Shown here piece by piece: positions 32,525 to 41,358 of a stretch of 45,962 nt of DNA. Location of the stretch: positions 1-45,962 of the forward strand of contig NZ_NQKQ01000035.1 in NCBI RefSeq assembly GCF_002269505.1. The letters are read 5' to 3'. Under the pieces are notes generated by a model. The model did not search any database. It had not been told where the DNA came from and saw only the letters and a list, made by a program, of their open reading frames with translations. Origin of the DNA: Pseudomonas fragi (GTDB lineage: Bacteria; Pseudomonadota; Gammaproteobacteria; Pseudomonadales; Pseudomonadaceae). A program made the translations under genes and the position numbers. Numbering within the stretch: the first letter of the stretch is position 1; every line of letters starts with the position of its first letter.

Positions 32525-33553
32525 GTGAGCACAAACTCTTCAAATGCAGCAGAGCAGCCTCTCGTCACCGGGTTTGACCCTGTGGTGCAATTGATCAAGA
32601 AAGCCCAACAAAATGCAGCTCTTGCTGTGAACACGCAGTTGATCGGACTCTACTGGCAAGTGGGTGCTTATATCAGCCAAAAGATGGAGCGGGCTGAATG
32701 GGGAGATTCTGTAGTCGAGCAGTTGGCCAATCACATTGCCAACACCCAACCGGGTCTACGGGGGTTCACTCGTCGAAATTTGTTCCGTATGCGCCAGTTT
32801 TATGAAACGTATAAAGAGGATGAAAACTTTGTGTCAGCGCTGCTGACACAAATGCCGTGGACTCACCATCTGATGCTCTTGAGCCAATGTAAATCACTGG
32901 CAGAACGAGAGTTTTACATGCGTAATGCGATTGCTCAAAAGTGGTCGAGTCGCGAGTTGAATCGTCAATTGGAGAGCGCGTTGTTTGAGCGGATGGTAAT
33001 TCGTCCGGCCAGACTTTCACCCGCATTGCAGGAACGTGTTGCGGGCGTGGCGGACGTATTCAAAGACGCTTATTACATTGAGTTCTTGCAGCTCTCCAAA
33101 GGTCACAGTGAGTCGGGGCTGCATCAAGGATTGCTCGGGCGGTTAAAGGAGTTTCTGACCGAGCTGGGCCATGATTTTTGCTTCGTTGGCTCAGAGTTTC
33201 CATTGCAGGTAGGCGCCAGGGATTTTTCTATAGACCTGCTTCTGTTTCATCGTGGCTTGAACTGTCTGGTAGCGATTGAGTTAAAAGTGGGTCGCTTCGA
33301 ACCCGAACACCTGGGCAAGCTCAACTTCTACCTCGAAGCCCTGGATCAGGGCCACCGCAAGGCTCACGAAAACCCGGCAATCGGTGTTTTACTGTGTGCC
33401 AGCAAAGACGATGAAGTGGTTGAATACGCGCTTAACCGCTCGCTGTCTCCCGCTTTGATCGCTGAGTATCAGACCAGGCTGCCGGACAAGAAGTTATTGC
33501 AAGCCAAGCTGCACGAGTTTTATCTGCAGAACGTTCCCGTTGATGATGCGTGA
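32525..33553 (+). CDS. PD-(D/E)XK nuclease domain protein (DUF1016/YhcG family)
   Basis: 342 aa protein. The N-terminal DUF1016 helical region (ALAVNTQLIGLYWQVGAYIS, then GFTRRNLFRMRQFYETY) is followed by a C-terminal PD-(D/E)XK nuclease fold with FSIDLLLFHRGLNCLVAIELKVG supplying the Asp and the ExK. Homologues often occur with restriction-modification or other defence genes, but none is adjacent here. The GTG at 32525 has GAGG upstream; earlier codons are not family-like. It lies 25 bp before pcaQ, splitting it from the metallopeptidase block, and looks like a later arrival. Confidence 0.85.
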   Translation: MSTNSSNAAEQPLVTGFDPVVQLIKKAQQNAALAVNTQLIGLYWQVGAYISQKMERAEWGDSVVEQLANHIANTQPGLRGFTRRNLFRMRQFYETYKEDENFVSALLTQMPWTHHLMLLSQCKSLAEREFYMRNAIAQKWSSRELNRQLESALFERMVIRPARLSPALQERVAGVADVFKDAYYIEFLQLSKGHSESGLHQGLLGRLKEFLTELGHDFCFVGSEFPLQVGARDFSIDLLLFHRGLNCLVAIELKVGRFEPEHLGKLNFYLEALDQGHRKAHENPAIGVLLCASKDDEVVEYALNRSLSPALIAEYQTRLPDKKLLQAKLHEFYLQNVPVDDA

Positions 33554-33577
33554 CCCCGCCCCGGAGTTGTTAACCCT

Positions 33578-34507
33578 GTGAATATCGATACCCGTATCAA
33601 GTACCGACATCTCGTGTGCTTTCTGGAGATGGCGCGCCAGGGCAGTCTGGCGCGGGCGGCGGATGTGCTGGCGGTAAGCCAGCCGGCGATGTCAAAAACC
33701 CTCAAGGAGCTTGAGGAGTTATTGACCGTCAGCCTGTTTGTGCGCAGTAAAAGCGGGGTCACCCTGACTGAGGCCGGGGTTGCCTTTCTGCGTTATGCGA
33801 CACCTTCGGTGCAGGCCTTGCGTGAAGGCGTGAACGCCCTGCGGGGTGGCGAATACGTGGGCGGCACGGTGCGTCTGGGGGTGTTGTCGACGGTAGAAAG
33901 CCTGCTGATACCCGAGTTGGTGCAGCGCCTGCACGCCAGGCATTCGTCGCTGGTGGTGAGCGTGGTGACCGGGCCCAGCGCCTATCTGTTATCGCAGTTG
34001 CGGGTAGGCGATGTCGATTTGGTAGTGGGGCGCATGACCGATAGCCCGGAAATTCAGGGTATGAATTTTGAGCATCTCTACAGCGAATCCATGACCCTGG
34101 TGGTGCGCGCAGATCACCCCCTGATCCGGGGACCGCTGGACCGTAGTCAACTGGAAAACTACCCGCTGGTTTTGCCATTGGCCAACACCACCATTCGCAC
34201 CTTTGCCGACAGCCTGTTTGTGCAGTGCGGCATCAGCCAGTCCCGCCAGCGCCTGGAAACCCTGTCGATCACCCTCAGCCGGCGTTATGTGCTGCGCAAC
34301 GATGCGGTGTGGATCGCCCCGCTGGATGCCGTGCGCCTGGACCTGGCCAGTGGCGAGCTGCAAGAGATCGACCTGGGCCAGCGTGAGCCGGGCGGTTCGA
34401 TCGGTATTTGCAGCAACGCCCATGTGCCAATGTCGGTGGCAGCGCAAGGGTGTGTCGAGGTTTTGCGTGAATTGGGCCAAGCTTACGGCGAAGGAATTTA
34501 TCCATAA
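33578..34507 (+). CDS. pcaQ: LysR-type activator of protocatechuate catabolism PcaQ
   Basis: 309 aa LysR regulator: N-terminal HTH (RHLVCFLEMARQGSLARAAD, SQPAMSKTLKELEEL) and a substrate-binding domain (GTVRLGVLSTVESLLIPELV, then LRVGDVDLVVGRMTDSPE). PcaQ binds beta-carboxymuconate pathway intermediates and activates pca genes. The call rests on family resemblance, on immediate linkage to pcaHG, and on a palindrome matching the known PcaQ box ATAACC-N4-GGTTA that overlaps its own stop codon. Confidence 0.88.
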   Translation: MNIDTRIKYRHLVCFLEMARQGSLARAADVLAVSQPAMSKTLKELEELLTVSLFVRSKSGVTLTEAGVAFLRYATPSVQALREGVNALRGGEYVGGTVRLGVLSTVESLLIPELVQRLHARHSSLVVSVVTGPSAYLLSQLRVGDVDLVVGRMTDSPEIQGMNFEHLYSESMTLVVRADHPLIRGPLDRSQLENYPLVLPLANTTIRTFADSLFVQCGISQSRQRLETLSITLSRRYVLRNDAVWIAPLDAVRLDLASGELQEIDLGQREPGGSIGICSNAHVPMSVAAQGCVEVLRELGQAYGEGIYP

Positions 34508-34522
34508 CCATTTGGTTATGGA
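34501..34522. promoter_or_regulatory. PcaQ binding site upstream of pcaHG
   Basis: 10 bp perfect arms (TCCATAACCA and its complement) are separated by TT. The core ATAACC-N4-GGTTAT matches the published PcaQ operator consensus ATAACC-N4-GGTTAA in all but one base. The site overlaps the pcaQ stop codon (34505-34507) and lies 84 bp before the pcaH start, a typical LysR activator distance. Confidence 0.82.
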
Positions 34523-34605
34523 TAGGCCTGGCCTTTTCAATAGTCGTTGCGCCCCTGTTGGTTAAAACTGGCTCCCAGCCTTTATAAAAACAACAGGAGA
34601 TCGAC

Positions 34606-35325
34606 ATGTCTGATGCAGACAGCCGGCGCTTTATCATCCGTGACCGCAACTGGCACCCGAAAGCCTTGACCCCTGACTACAAGACTTCCATTGCCCGTTC
34701 CCCGCGCCAGGCGCTGGTGAGCATTCCACAATCGGTCAGCGAAACCAGCGGGCCTGACTTTTCCCATCTGAAATTTGGCAAATTCGACAACGACCTGCTG
34801 CTGAATTTCAACAATGGCGGTTTGCCGATAGGCGAGCGAATCATCCTGGCAGGTCGCGTGCGCGATCAATACGGCAAGCCAATTCCACATACCTTGGTGG
34901 AAATCTGGCAGGCCAACGCAGGCGGCCGCTATCGTCACAAGAACGACCGCTACCTGGCGCCGCTGGACCCAAACTTCGGCGGCGTGGGCCGCACCCTGAC
35001 CGACAGTGAAGGTTATTACAGCTTTCGCACTGTCAAGCCAGGGCCCTACCCTTGGCGTAACGGGCCTAATGACTGGCGTCCGGCGCATATCCACGTCTCC
35101 ATCAGTGGCCCCTCGATTGCCACGCGCCTGATTACCCAGCTGTACTTCGAAGGTGATCCGATGATCCCCATGTGCCCGATCGTCAAATCGATTACCAACG
35201 CCGATGCCGTGCAAAGCCTGATTGCCCGGTTGGACATGGGCGCGGCCAATCCGATGGATTGTCTGGCCTATCGTTTTGACATTGTGCTGCGCGGTCAGCG
35301 CCAGACTCACTTCGAAAACTGCTGA
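34606..35325 (+). CDS. pcaH: Protocatechuate 3,4-dioxygenase beta subunit
   Basis: 239 aa intradiol dioxygenase subunit. The nonheme Fe(III) ligands are visible: Tyr109 (GGRYRHKN), Tyr148 (KPGPYPWRN) and His161/His163 (RPAHIHVS). With PcaG it opens the ring of protocatechuate to beta-carboxy-cis,cis-muconate, the entry to the beta-ketoadipate pathway. AGGAG precedes the ATG. It is followed by pcaG after 11 bp and preceded by the PcaQ site. Confidence 0.95.
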   Translation: MSDADSRRFIIRDRNWHPKALTPDYKTSIARSPRQALVSIPQSVSETSGPDFSHLKFGKFDNDLLLNFNNGGLPIGERIILAGRVRDQYGKPIPHTLVEIWQANAGGRYRHKNDRYLAPLDPNFGGVGRTLTDSEGYYSFRTVKPGPYPWRNGPNDWRPAHIHVSISGPSIATRLITQLYFEGDPMIPMCPIVKSITNADAVQSLIARLDMGAANPMDCLAYRFDIVLRGQRQTHFENC

Positions 35326-35336
35326 GGAGCCTCGTC

Positions 35337-35942
35337 ATGCCTATCGAACTGCTACCCGAAACCCCATCGCAAACGGCTGGCCCCTACGTGCATATCGGCC
35401 TGGCGCTGGCTGCGGCCGGCAACCCGTCGCGTCCTGAGGAAATCTGGAGTGAAATGGCCAGGCCCGATGCCGAGGGCGAGCATATTGTGCTGTTTGGCAA
35501 CGTTTATGACGGTAATGGCCACCTGGTGCGCGACTCTTTTCTGGAGCTTTGGCAAGCCGACCATAAAGGGGTCTATGACGAAAATTTCGACTCGGAAAAA
35601 GCTTTCAACAGCTTTGGCCGCACCGCCACCACCTTCGATGCAGGTGAGTGGACACTCAATACCATCAAGCCGGGCGTGGTGAACAACGCAGCTAGCGTGC
35701 CGATGGCGCCGCATATCAACGTGTCGCTGTTTGCCCGCGGTATCAACATCCATTTGCAAACGCGGCTGTACTTCAGCGATGAGCCAGAAGCCAATGCCAA
35801 GTGCCCGGTGCTCAACCTGATCGAGCAGCCGCAGCGGCGCGAAACCCTGATCGCCCAGCGTTGCGAAGTCGATGGTAAAACGGCCTACCGGTTTGATATC
35901 CGCATTCAGGGCGAAGGGGAGACGGTGTTCTTCGACTTTTAA
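35337..35942 (+). CDS. pcaG: Protocatechuate 3,4-dioxygenase alpha subunit
   Basis: 201 aa partner subunit with the same fold but lacking the iron ligands: TPSQTAGPYVHIGLALAAAG (split: TPSQTAGPYVH), FLELWQADHKGVYD, and MAPHINVSLFARGINIH. It completes the heteromeric (alpha-beta) dioxygenase and shapes the active site. Co-transcribed with pcaH. Confidence 0.95.
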   Translation: MPIELLPETPSQTAGPYVHIGLALAAAGNPSRPEEIWSEMARPDAEGEHIVLFGNVYDGNGHLVRDSFLELWQADHKGVYDENFDSEKAFNSFGRTATTFDAGEWTLNTIKPGVVNNAASVPMAPHINVSLFARGINIHLQTRLYFSDEPEANAKCPVLNLIEQPQRRETLIAQRCEVDGKTAYRFDIRIQGEGETVFFDF

Positions 35943-35967
35943 GCGCCTGAGACACCAGCGCAAACCT

Positions 35968-36115
35968 TGTAGCCGCTGAGGAGCGCAGCGAGGCTGCGAT
36001 CGAGCGCGAAGCGGTCGTAAACTCAGAGAACGCGGTTTTTCAGGTAATAACGCGTTCACCGATATACGACCGCTTCGCGCTCGATCGCAGCCTTCGTACC
36101 TCGGCAGCGACTACG
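35968..36115. repeat. REPIN-like long inverted repeat, copy C (longest)
   Basis: The outer arms TGTAGCCGCTGAGG and near-complement, plus GAGGCTGCGATCGAGCGCG and GAAGCGGTCGTA arms, pair with the opposite side; an inner loop (about 36017-36057) carries AACGCGGTTTTT. It shares outer arms with copies A and B. The right end overlaps the stop codon (TAG, 36113-36111) of the convergent DMT transporter gene. Confidence 0.75.
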
Positions 36116-37004
36116 TGACTTGTGTGCGGCCGCGCCGCTGTTGCCACGCCGCCGCCAACCCGCTGGCGCAGATGATCGCAATACCGACCCGGCTGGCCAG
36201 ATCCGGTGTGTGGTCAAAAAGCAACCAGCCCAATATCCCCGAAAACACGATCTGGCAATAGCTGAATGGCGCCAGCAATGCCGGTGCTGCCACTCGAAAC
36301 GACTGGGTCAGCAGCAGGTGTGCCGTCATGCCCAGGGTGCCCAATGCCAGCATCTGCAGGCCGTGGGTCAAGGTTGGCGTTTGCCAGAAAAACGGCACCA
36401 GCGCGCTCATCACCAATACGTTGAACAACCCGGCAAAAAAATTGCTGGTGGTGGGGCTGTCGTACGCGCTGAGTTTGCGCGTGAGGATTTGATAGCAGCT
36501 AAAACACAACGCCGCCGCCATCGGCAATAGCACCGCAGGCGTAAACAGTTCGCCCCCGGGGTGGATAATGATCACCACCCCGATAAACCCGCATACCACG
36601 GCCAGCCATTGCCCGCGCGTTACCGTCTCGCCCAGCAACGGCCCGGACAATGCTGCCACCAGCAGCGGTGCCAGGAAGTTGACCGCGGTATTTTCAGCCA
36701 GCGGGATAAACAGCAAACCGTAGGTGAAAAACAGCCCCGAGCCCAGCAGGCAGATAGCCCGCAACACCTGAAGTAAAGGCCGCTTGCTGCGCAGTACACG
36801 CAAACCCGACTGTGGCAGAAAAATCCCCGCCATCAGTACGGTATGCACCAGGTAACGTGCCCACACCACCATCACCACCGGGTAAAAACCACTGAGGTAC
36901 TTGGACAGCGCATCGTGGCTGGAGAACAGCGCTGTGGCCGTCACAATCAGCAAGATGCCCTTCAAGGGGTGGTTCACCCCCGAAAGGGGTGTGGGTAATG
37001 TCAT
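36111..37004 (-). CDS. DMT superfamily transporter (EamA)
   Basis: 297 aa membrane protein with ten helices in two EamA repeats (LIVTATALFSSHDALSKYLS, VLRAICLLGSGLFFTYGLLFI). The substrate is unknown; it sits between pcaHG and an MFS permease in an aromatic catabolism block, so it may export or import an aromatic or hydroaromatic acid. The ATG at 37004 is preferred to the earlier 37070. It lies 24 bp after the MFS gene and is likely co-transcribed with it. Its stop codon lies within the REPIN. Confidence 0.8.
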   Translation of the reverse strand: MTLPTPLSGVNHPLKGILLIVTATALFSSHDALSKYLSGFYPVVMVVWARYLVHTVLMAGIFLPQSGLRVLRSKRPLLQVLRAICLLGSGLFFTYGLLFIPLAENTAVNFLAPLLVAALSGPLLGETVTRGQWLAVVCGFIGVVIIIHPGGELFTPAVLLPMAAALCFSCYQILTRKLSAYDSPTTSNFFAGLFNVLVMSALVPFFWQTPTLTHGLQMLALGTLGMTAHLLLTQSFRVAAPALLAPFSYCQIVFSGILGWLLFDHTPDLASRVGIAIICASGLAAAWQQRRGRTQVT

Positions 37005-37027
37005 CGAATACCTCGTTGTTCTATGCG

Positions 37028-38356
37028 CTAAACCTGCGGGATTTTTCGCGGTGCCATGAAGTACATCCACACTAACGCAATGAAGTACATCGCTGGAATC
37101 ATGGTGAACAGCAAGGTGTAGTTATTGTTGGTGACCGTCAGCACATAACCTACAAACTGGGTCATAAACATCCCGCCGATTGCGGCGCACATGCCGCCAA
37201 AGCCGAACACGGTGCCCATCATGTGCTTGGGTGTGTAATCCATCACCATGCTCCACACGTTGGCCGTCCAGGCCTGGTGCGCACCCAGGGCCAGGGCAAT
37301 GGCGCCCACGGCGACCCACAGTTCGCTGGAGCCTGCGGCCATCACCACGCCGATGATGCTGATGGCACACAACAGCATCGACACCAGGCGCGCCTTGACT
37401 GCCGCCATGCCGCGCTTGATCAGTACCGAAGACAGGATCCCGCCGCCCACACTGCCAAAGTCGGCAGTGATGTAGATGATGATCAACGGAATGCCCATTT
37501 GCGTCACGCTGATGCCCAGGTTGTATTGCTGATTCAGGAACGGTGGTAGCCAGTACAGGTAGAACCAGAACACCGGAGCCGTCATGGCGTAGGACAAGGC
37601 GAAGGCCCAGGTGCCGCGCATCTTGAGGATGGTGCCGAACGAGACGGTGGTTTGCTCAGGCTCTTTCTCTTGCTGGATATAGTCCAGCTCCGCCTTGCTA
37701 ACGGTAGGGTGCTCTTCCGGGTTGTAGTACTTCAAACCCCAGAAGATCAGCCAGATACCGCCCAGTGCCGCCATGCACAAAAAGGCCGCCTGCCAGCCCC
37801 ACACATGCAGCACCAGCGGCAACATCATCGGCGTGAACATGGCGCCCACGTTGGTGCCGGCGTTGAAGATGCCGCTGGCCACGGCCCGCTCGCTGGCCGG
37901 GAACCACAGGCGTGTGGTTTTTACGCAGGCCGGGTAATTGGCAGCTTCGGTGATGCCGAGGATAAAGCGGCAGATCATAAAGCCCACCGCCGAAGTGGCC
38001 AGGCCATGGGCGCCGGTGGCCAGACTCCACAGCAACACGGCGCAGAAAAACACGCGCTTGACCCCGACCCGGTCGATCAGGCGGCCTTGCAGCACGAAGC
38101 CAATGGCATAGCCCACCTGAAACCAGAAGTTGATGTTGGCGTAATCCATCGCCGTCCAGCTCATCTCCTTGGCCAGGATCGGCTGCATCACGCCCAGGGC
38201 CGCGCGGTCGATAAAGTTGAGGGTGGTGGCGAAGAACACCAGTGCGAGCATGCCCCAACGGGTTTTGCCAGTCGCCAGGGTGCCGCGAATCTTGTCACCG
38301 ATTCCTGCGCCTGGAGCGTGGGCAGAAGTGGTGCGTGCAGTCGGAGAAGGGACCAT
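37028..38356 (-). CDS. MFS transporter, hydroaromatic/organic acid permease-like (ACS family)
   Basis: 442 aa permease with 12 helices. ACS-family marks include LVFFATTLNFIDRAALGVMQ and NYPACVKTTRLWFPASERAVA (ExuT/GudP-like). It is divergent from quiC across a 244 bp regulatory gap; in other Pseudomonas a comparable MFS gene neighbours quiC. It probably imports quinate, shikimate or a related acid. The substrate is inferred from context only. Confidence 0.82.
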   Translation of the reverse strand: MVPSPTARTTSAHAPGAGIGDKIRGTLATGKTRWGMLALVFFATTLNFIDRAALGVMQPILAKEMSWTAMDYANINFWFQVGYAIGFVLQGRLIDRVGVKRVFFCAVLLWSLATGAHGLATSAVGFMICRFILGITEAANYPACVKTTRLWFPASERAVASGIFNAGTNVGAMFTPMMLPLVLHVWGWQAAFLCMAALGGIWLIFWGLKYYNPEEHPTVSKAELDYIQQEKEPEQTTVSFGTILKMRGTWAFALSYAMTAPVFWFYLYWLPPFLNQQYNLGISVTQMGIPLIIIYITADFGSVGGGILSSVLIKRGMAAVKARLVSMLLCAISIIGVVMAAGSSELWVAVGAIALALGAHQAWTANVWSMVMDYTPKHMMGTVFGFGGMCAAIGGMFMTQFVGYVLTVTNNNYTLLFTMIPAMYFIALVWMYFMAPRKIPQV

Positions 38357-38493
38357 GGATGTTTACCCGTTTCTTGGAATTTTTATGTGGTGTTGCACAA
38401 CAAGTGACGCAAGGAGTACGGGCTTGATGGTGGCGAGTGGACAAAAAGTCGTCAATTCAAGATAGGCCATATTGTTCGATAATCGCACGCAAA

Positions 38494-38507
38494 ACTAACC
38501 GGTTGGT
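38494..38507. promoter_or_regulatory. Candidate operator between MFS permease and quiC
   Basis: ACTAACCGGTTGGT at 38494-38507 is a near-palindrome centred on perfect AACCGGTT. It lies in the divergent promoter region, 94 bp before quiC, and could be a site for the TetR regulator encoded downstream. No experimental motif is known to me for this regulator. Confidence 0.4.
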
Positions 38508-38600
38508 ACAGATTGGTTGCTCAATAATAGGGCGCCCTTAATAATCAAGCCATTAAGAAATGCCGTCGCCTGCAGGCTGCGCCAATCCTGGGAGTTATAA

Positions 38601-40511
38601 ATGAAGCGTTCGATCGCCACGGTTTCCTTGAGCGGCACCCTGCCGGAGAAGCTCGACGCCATTGCGGCGGCAGGTTTTGACGGGGTCGAAATCTTTGAAA
38701 ACGACCTGCTGTATTACGACGGCAGCCCCCGTGAAGTCCGTCAGATATGCACCGACCTGGGGTTGGAAATCAGCCTGTTCCAGCCGTTTCGTGACTTTGA
38801 AGGTTGCCGTCGTGACCGCCTTGCCCGCAACCTGGACCGCGCCGAACGCAAGTTCGACCTGATGCAGGAACTGGGCACCGATCTGGTGCTGGTGTGCAGC
38901 AATGCCGCGTCTGACTCCACAGGTGACCGGCAGATTCTGCTCGATGACCTGAGCCTGCTTGCTGAGCGTGCCGGGGCGCGTAACCTGCGTATTGGTTACG
39001 AAGCGCTGGCATGGGGCCGTCACGTAAACACCTGGCAACAGGTCTGGGACCTGGTGCGCGAGATCGATCACCCGAATCTGGGCGTATTGCTCGACAGCTT
39101 CCACACCCTTTCGCTCAAGGGGGACCCGAGTGCCATTGCGCAGATTCCGGGGGACAAGATCTTCTTTGTACAGATGGCCGATGCACCGATTCTGGCCATG
39201 GATGTGCTGGAGTGGAGTCGACATTTTCGTTGTTTCCCGGGGCAGGGCGAATTTGATCTGCCAGGGTTTTTGGCACCGATCGTACAAAGTGGCTACACCG
39301 GGCCCCTGTCGCTGGAGATCTTCAACGACGGTTTTCGCGCCGCTCCGCCCCGCGCCAATGCGGCCGATGGCTTGCGTTCGTTGCTGTATCTGGAAGAGAA
39401 AACCCGCGAGCGGCTTGCCCTGCAAAATGCCCCGGTCGCGACCCTGGAACCGTTGTTCGCGCCGCCTGCCGCCAGCCCGTACGACGGCATCGAGTTTCTC
39501 GAATTTGCCGTGGATGAAAGCCAGGGCGCGCAACTGACTCACTGGCTCGAGCGCCTGGGTTTCAGCAAGGCGGGGCAGCACCGCTCAAAAAATGTGAGTT
39601 TGCTGCGCCAAGGTGATATCAACCTGATTCTTAACGCCGAACCCTATTCTTTTGCCCATAACTTTTTTGAGGCCCACGGTCCGTCGTTATGTGCCACCGC
39701 GATTCGGGTGCAGGACAGCGCCAGCGCACTGGCCCGTGCCGTAGCCTACAAGGGCCAGCCCTATCGCGGGCTGGTCGGCCCCAACGAGCTGGAACTGGCG
39801 GCAGTACGTGCGCCTGATGGCAGCCTGATTTATCTGGTGGACAAAGACGCAACCGGCAAGCCGTTGTATGAGTCTGACTTCAACCTCACGTCAGCCCCTT
39901 TACCCCAGGGCGGCCTTAAACGCATCGATCATATGGCGATGGCATTACCCGCCGACAGCCTCGACAGCTGGGTACTGTTCTATAAAAGCCTGCTGGATTT
40001 CGAAGCCGATGACGAAGTGGTGCTCCCCGACCCCTATGGCCTGGTAAAGAGCCGCGCGCTGCGTAGCCGTTGCAGCTCGATTCGCTTGCCACTGAATATT
40101 TCCGAAAACAGAAACACCGCCATCTCACATGCCTTGTCGAGTTATCGCGGCTCGGGCGTGCATCACATTGCCTTCGAGTGCGATGACCTCTTTGCCGAAG
40201 TCAGCCGCGCCAAGGCCGCGGGCGTGCCGCTGCTGGATATCCCGCTTAACTACTATGACGATCTGGCCGCACGCTTCGATTTCGATGATGAATTTCTGAG
40301 CAAGCTGGCCTATTTCAATGTGCTGTATGACCGTGATGCCCAGGGCGGCGAGCTGTTTCATGTGTACACCGAAGCGTTTGAAGGGCGATTCTTCTTCGAA
40401 CTGCTGCAACGCAAAAATGGCTATGCCGGCTATGGCGCGGCCAACGTAGCCGTACGTCTGGCAGCCATGGCCAAGTCGCGCAGTGGTGCGGCGCGTCAGG
40501 CAAAGCTGTAA
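38601..40511 (+). CDS. quiC: 3-dehydroshikimate dehydratase, fused to HPPD-like domain
   Basis: 636 aa two-domain protein. Residues about 1-290 form a sugar-phosphate isomerase/epimerase (AP endonuclease 2-like) TIM barrel with RNLRIGYEALAWGRHVNTW and LGVLLDSFHTLSLKGD. Residues about 295-630 form an HPPD-like vicinal-oxygen-chelate domain keeping the two-His-one-Glu triad at H444 (RIDHMAMA), H522 (VHHIAFE) and E600 (FFELLQRK). This is the QuiC architecture seen in Pseudomonas: the N-terminal domain dehydrates 3-dehydroshikimate to protocatechuate, while the C-terminal domain's role is less clear. It feeds protocatechuate to pcaHG nearby. GGGAG precedes the ATG. Confidence 0.9.
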   Translation: MKRSIATVSLSGTLPEKLDAIAAAGFDGVEIFENDLLYYDGSPREVRQICTDLGLEISLFQPFRDFEGCRRDRLARNLDRAERKFDLMQELGTDLVLVCSNAASDSTGDRQILLDDLSLLAERAGARNLRIGYEALAWGRHVNTWQQVWDLVREIDHPNLGVLLDSFHTLSLKGDPSAIAQIPGDKIFFVQMADAPILAMDVLEWSRHFRCFPGQGEFDLPGFLAPIVQSGYTGPLSLEIFNDGFRAAPPRANAADGLRSLLYLEEKTRERLALQNAPVATLEPLFAPPAASPYDGIEFLEFAVDESQGAQLTHWLERLGFSKAGQHRSKNVSLLRQGDINLILNAEPYSFAHNFFEAHGPSLCATAIRVQDSASALARAVAYKGQPYRGLVGPNELELAAVRAPDGSLIYLVDKDATGKPLYESDFNLTSAPLPQGGLKRIDHMAMALPADSLDSWVLFYKSLLDFEADDEVVLPDPYGLVKSRALRSRCSSIRLPLNISENRNTAISHALSSYRGSGVHHIAFECDDLFAEVSRAKAAGVPLLDIPLNYYDDLAARFDFDDEFLSKLAYFNVLYDRDAQGGELFHVYTEAFEGRFFFELLQRKNGYAGYGAANVAVRLAAMAKSRSGAARQAKL

Positions 40512-40577
40512 GGCGACTTCCTTCACAGAGCAGGGCAGCCCATAATCCCGGGCAACCCAAAATGGCCGTGAGCCTTT

Positions 40578-41255
40578 ATGACCAAGACCCAAGAAGTCGA
40601 CACCGGCGCCACGGTACCGGTAGTCGAACCGCGCAAGAGCCGTAAGAACAACCCAGAGAAAACCCGCGAAAACATCCTGCAAGAAGCCATTGTCGAGTTC
40701 GTCGAGCAAGGGTTGTCGGGTGCGCGGGTGGACGCTATAGCAGAGCGCACCAAGACCTCGAAGCGCATGATCTATTACTACTTCACCAGCAAGGAGCAGC
40801 TCTACGTCGAGGTGCTGGAGAAACTTTACGGCGAGATTCGCAGCATCGAAAGCTGCTTGAATCTGGACCAGCTTGAACCGGTGGAGGCTATTCAGCGGCT
40901 GGTGGAGTTCACCTTCGATCACCACGACATGAACGCGGATTTTGTGCGTATTGTCAGCATCGAAAATATCCACAAGGGTGAATACATCAAGCGTTCGGAA
41001 GGCATCAAGGCCATGAACGATACGATTGTGCAGGCACTTGAAAATATCCTGCAGCGCGGCGTCGAACAACAGGTGTTCCGTGCCGGGCTCAACCCGCTGG
41101 ATGTGCATTTGCTGGTCAGCTCATTCTGTTTTTACCGCGTATCGAATCGCTACACCCTGGGTGAAATTTTCCAGGTCGACTTCTCCGATCTGCAGGTCAA
41201 GCAGCGTCAGCGCGACATGATGTGTGATGCCGTGTTGCGCTATTTGCAGGCCTGA
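40578..41255 (+). CDS. TetR/AcrR-family transcriptional regulator
   Basis: 225 aa regulator: a disordered, basic N-terminus, a TetR HTH (KTRENILQEAIVEFVEQGLS, AERTKTSKRMIYYYFTSKEQ) and a helical ligand-binding domain (TetR_C type). It lies 66 bp downstream of quiC on the same strand and probably represses quiC and the divergent MFS permease, with dehydroshikimate, quinate or shikimate as inducer. That control is inferred from linkage. Confidence 0.85.
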   Translation: MTKTQEVDTGATVPVVEPRKSRKNNPEKTRENILQEAIVEFVEQGLSGARVDAIAERTKTSKRMIYYYFTSKEQLYVEVLEKLYGEIRSIESCLNLDQLEPVEAIQRLVEFTFDHHDMNADFVRIVSIENIHKGEYIKRSEGIKAMNDTIVQALENILQRGVEQQVFRAGLNPLDVHLLVSSFCFYRVSNRYTLGEIFQVDFSDLQVKQRQRDMMCDAVLRYLQA

Positions 41256-41290
41256 GCAGGCGACACACTTTGTACTAATGAAACACAATA

Positions 41291-41309
41291 CCAATTGAAA
41301 ATCATTCTC
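41291..41309. promoter_or_regulatory. Fur box upstream of ECF sigma factor
   Basis: The sequence CCAATTGAAAATCATTCTC matches 13 of 19 bases of the Fur consensus GATAATGATAATCATTATC. It lies about 50-70 bp before the sigma-factor start. Fur-Fe repression here would make the locus iron-starvation inducible. Confidence 0.68.
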
Positions 41310-41358
41310 GACAAAAAGTAAGATAGCGGCCCCTTTCCTTCATGCTCAGGGAGTCGGT

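Noticed and set aside
38595..39581. 328-codon minus-strand frame across quiC, and another at 40125-41108.
   Set aside because: Both are antisense to quiC or the TetR gene, whose motifs are clear.
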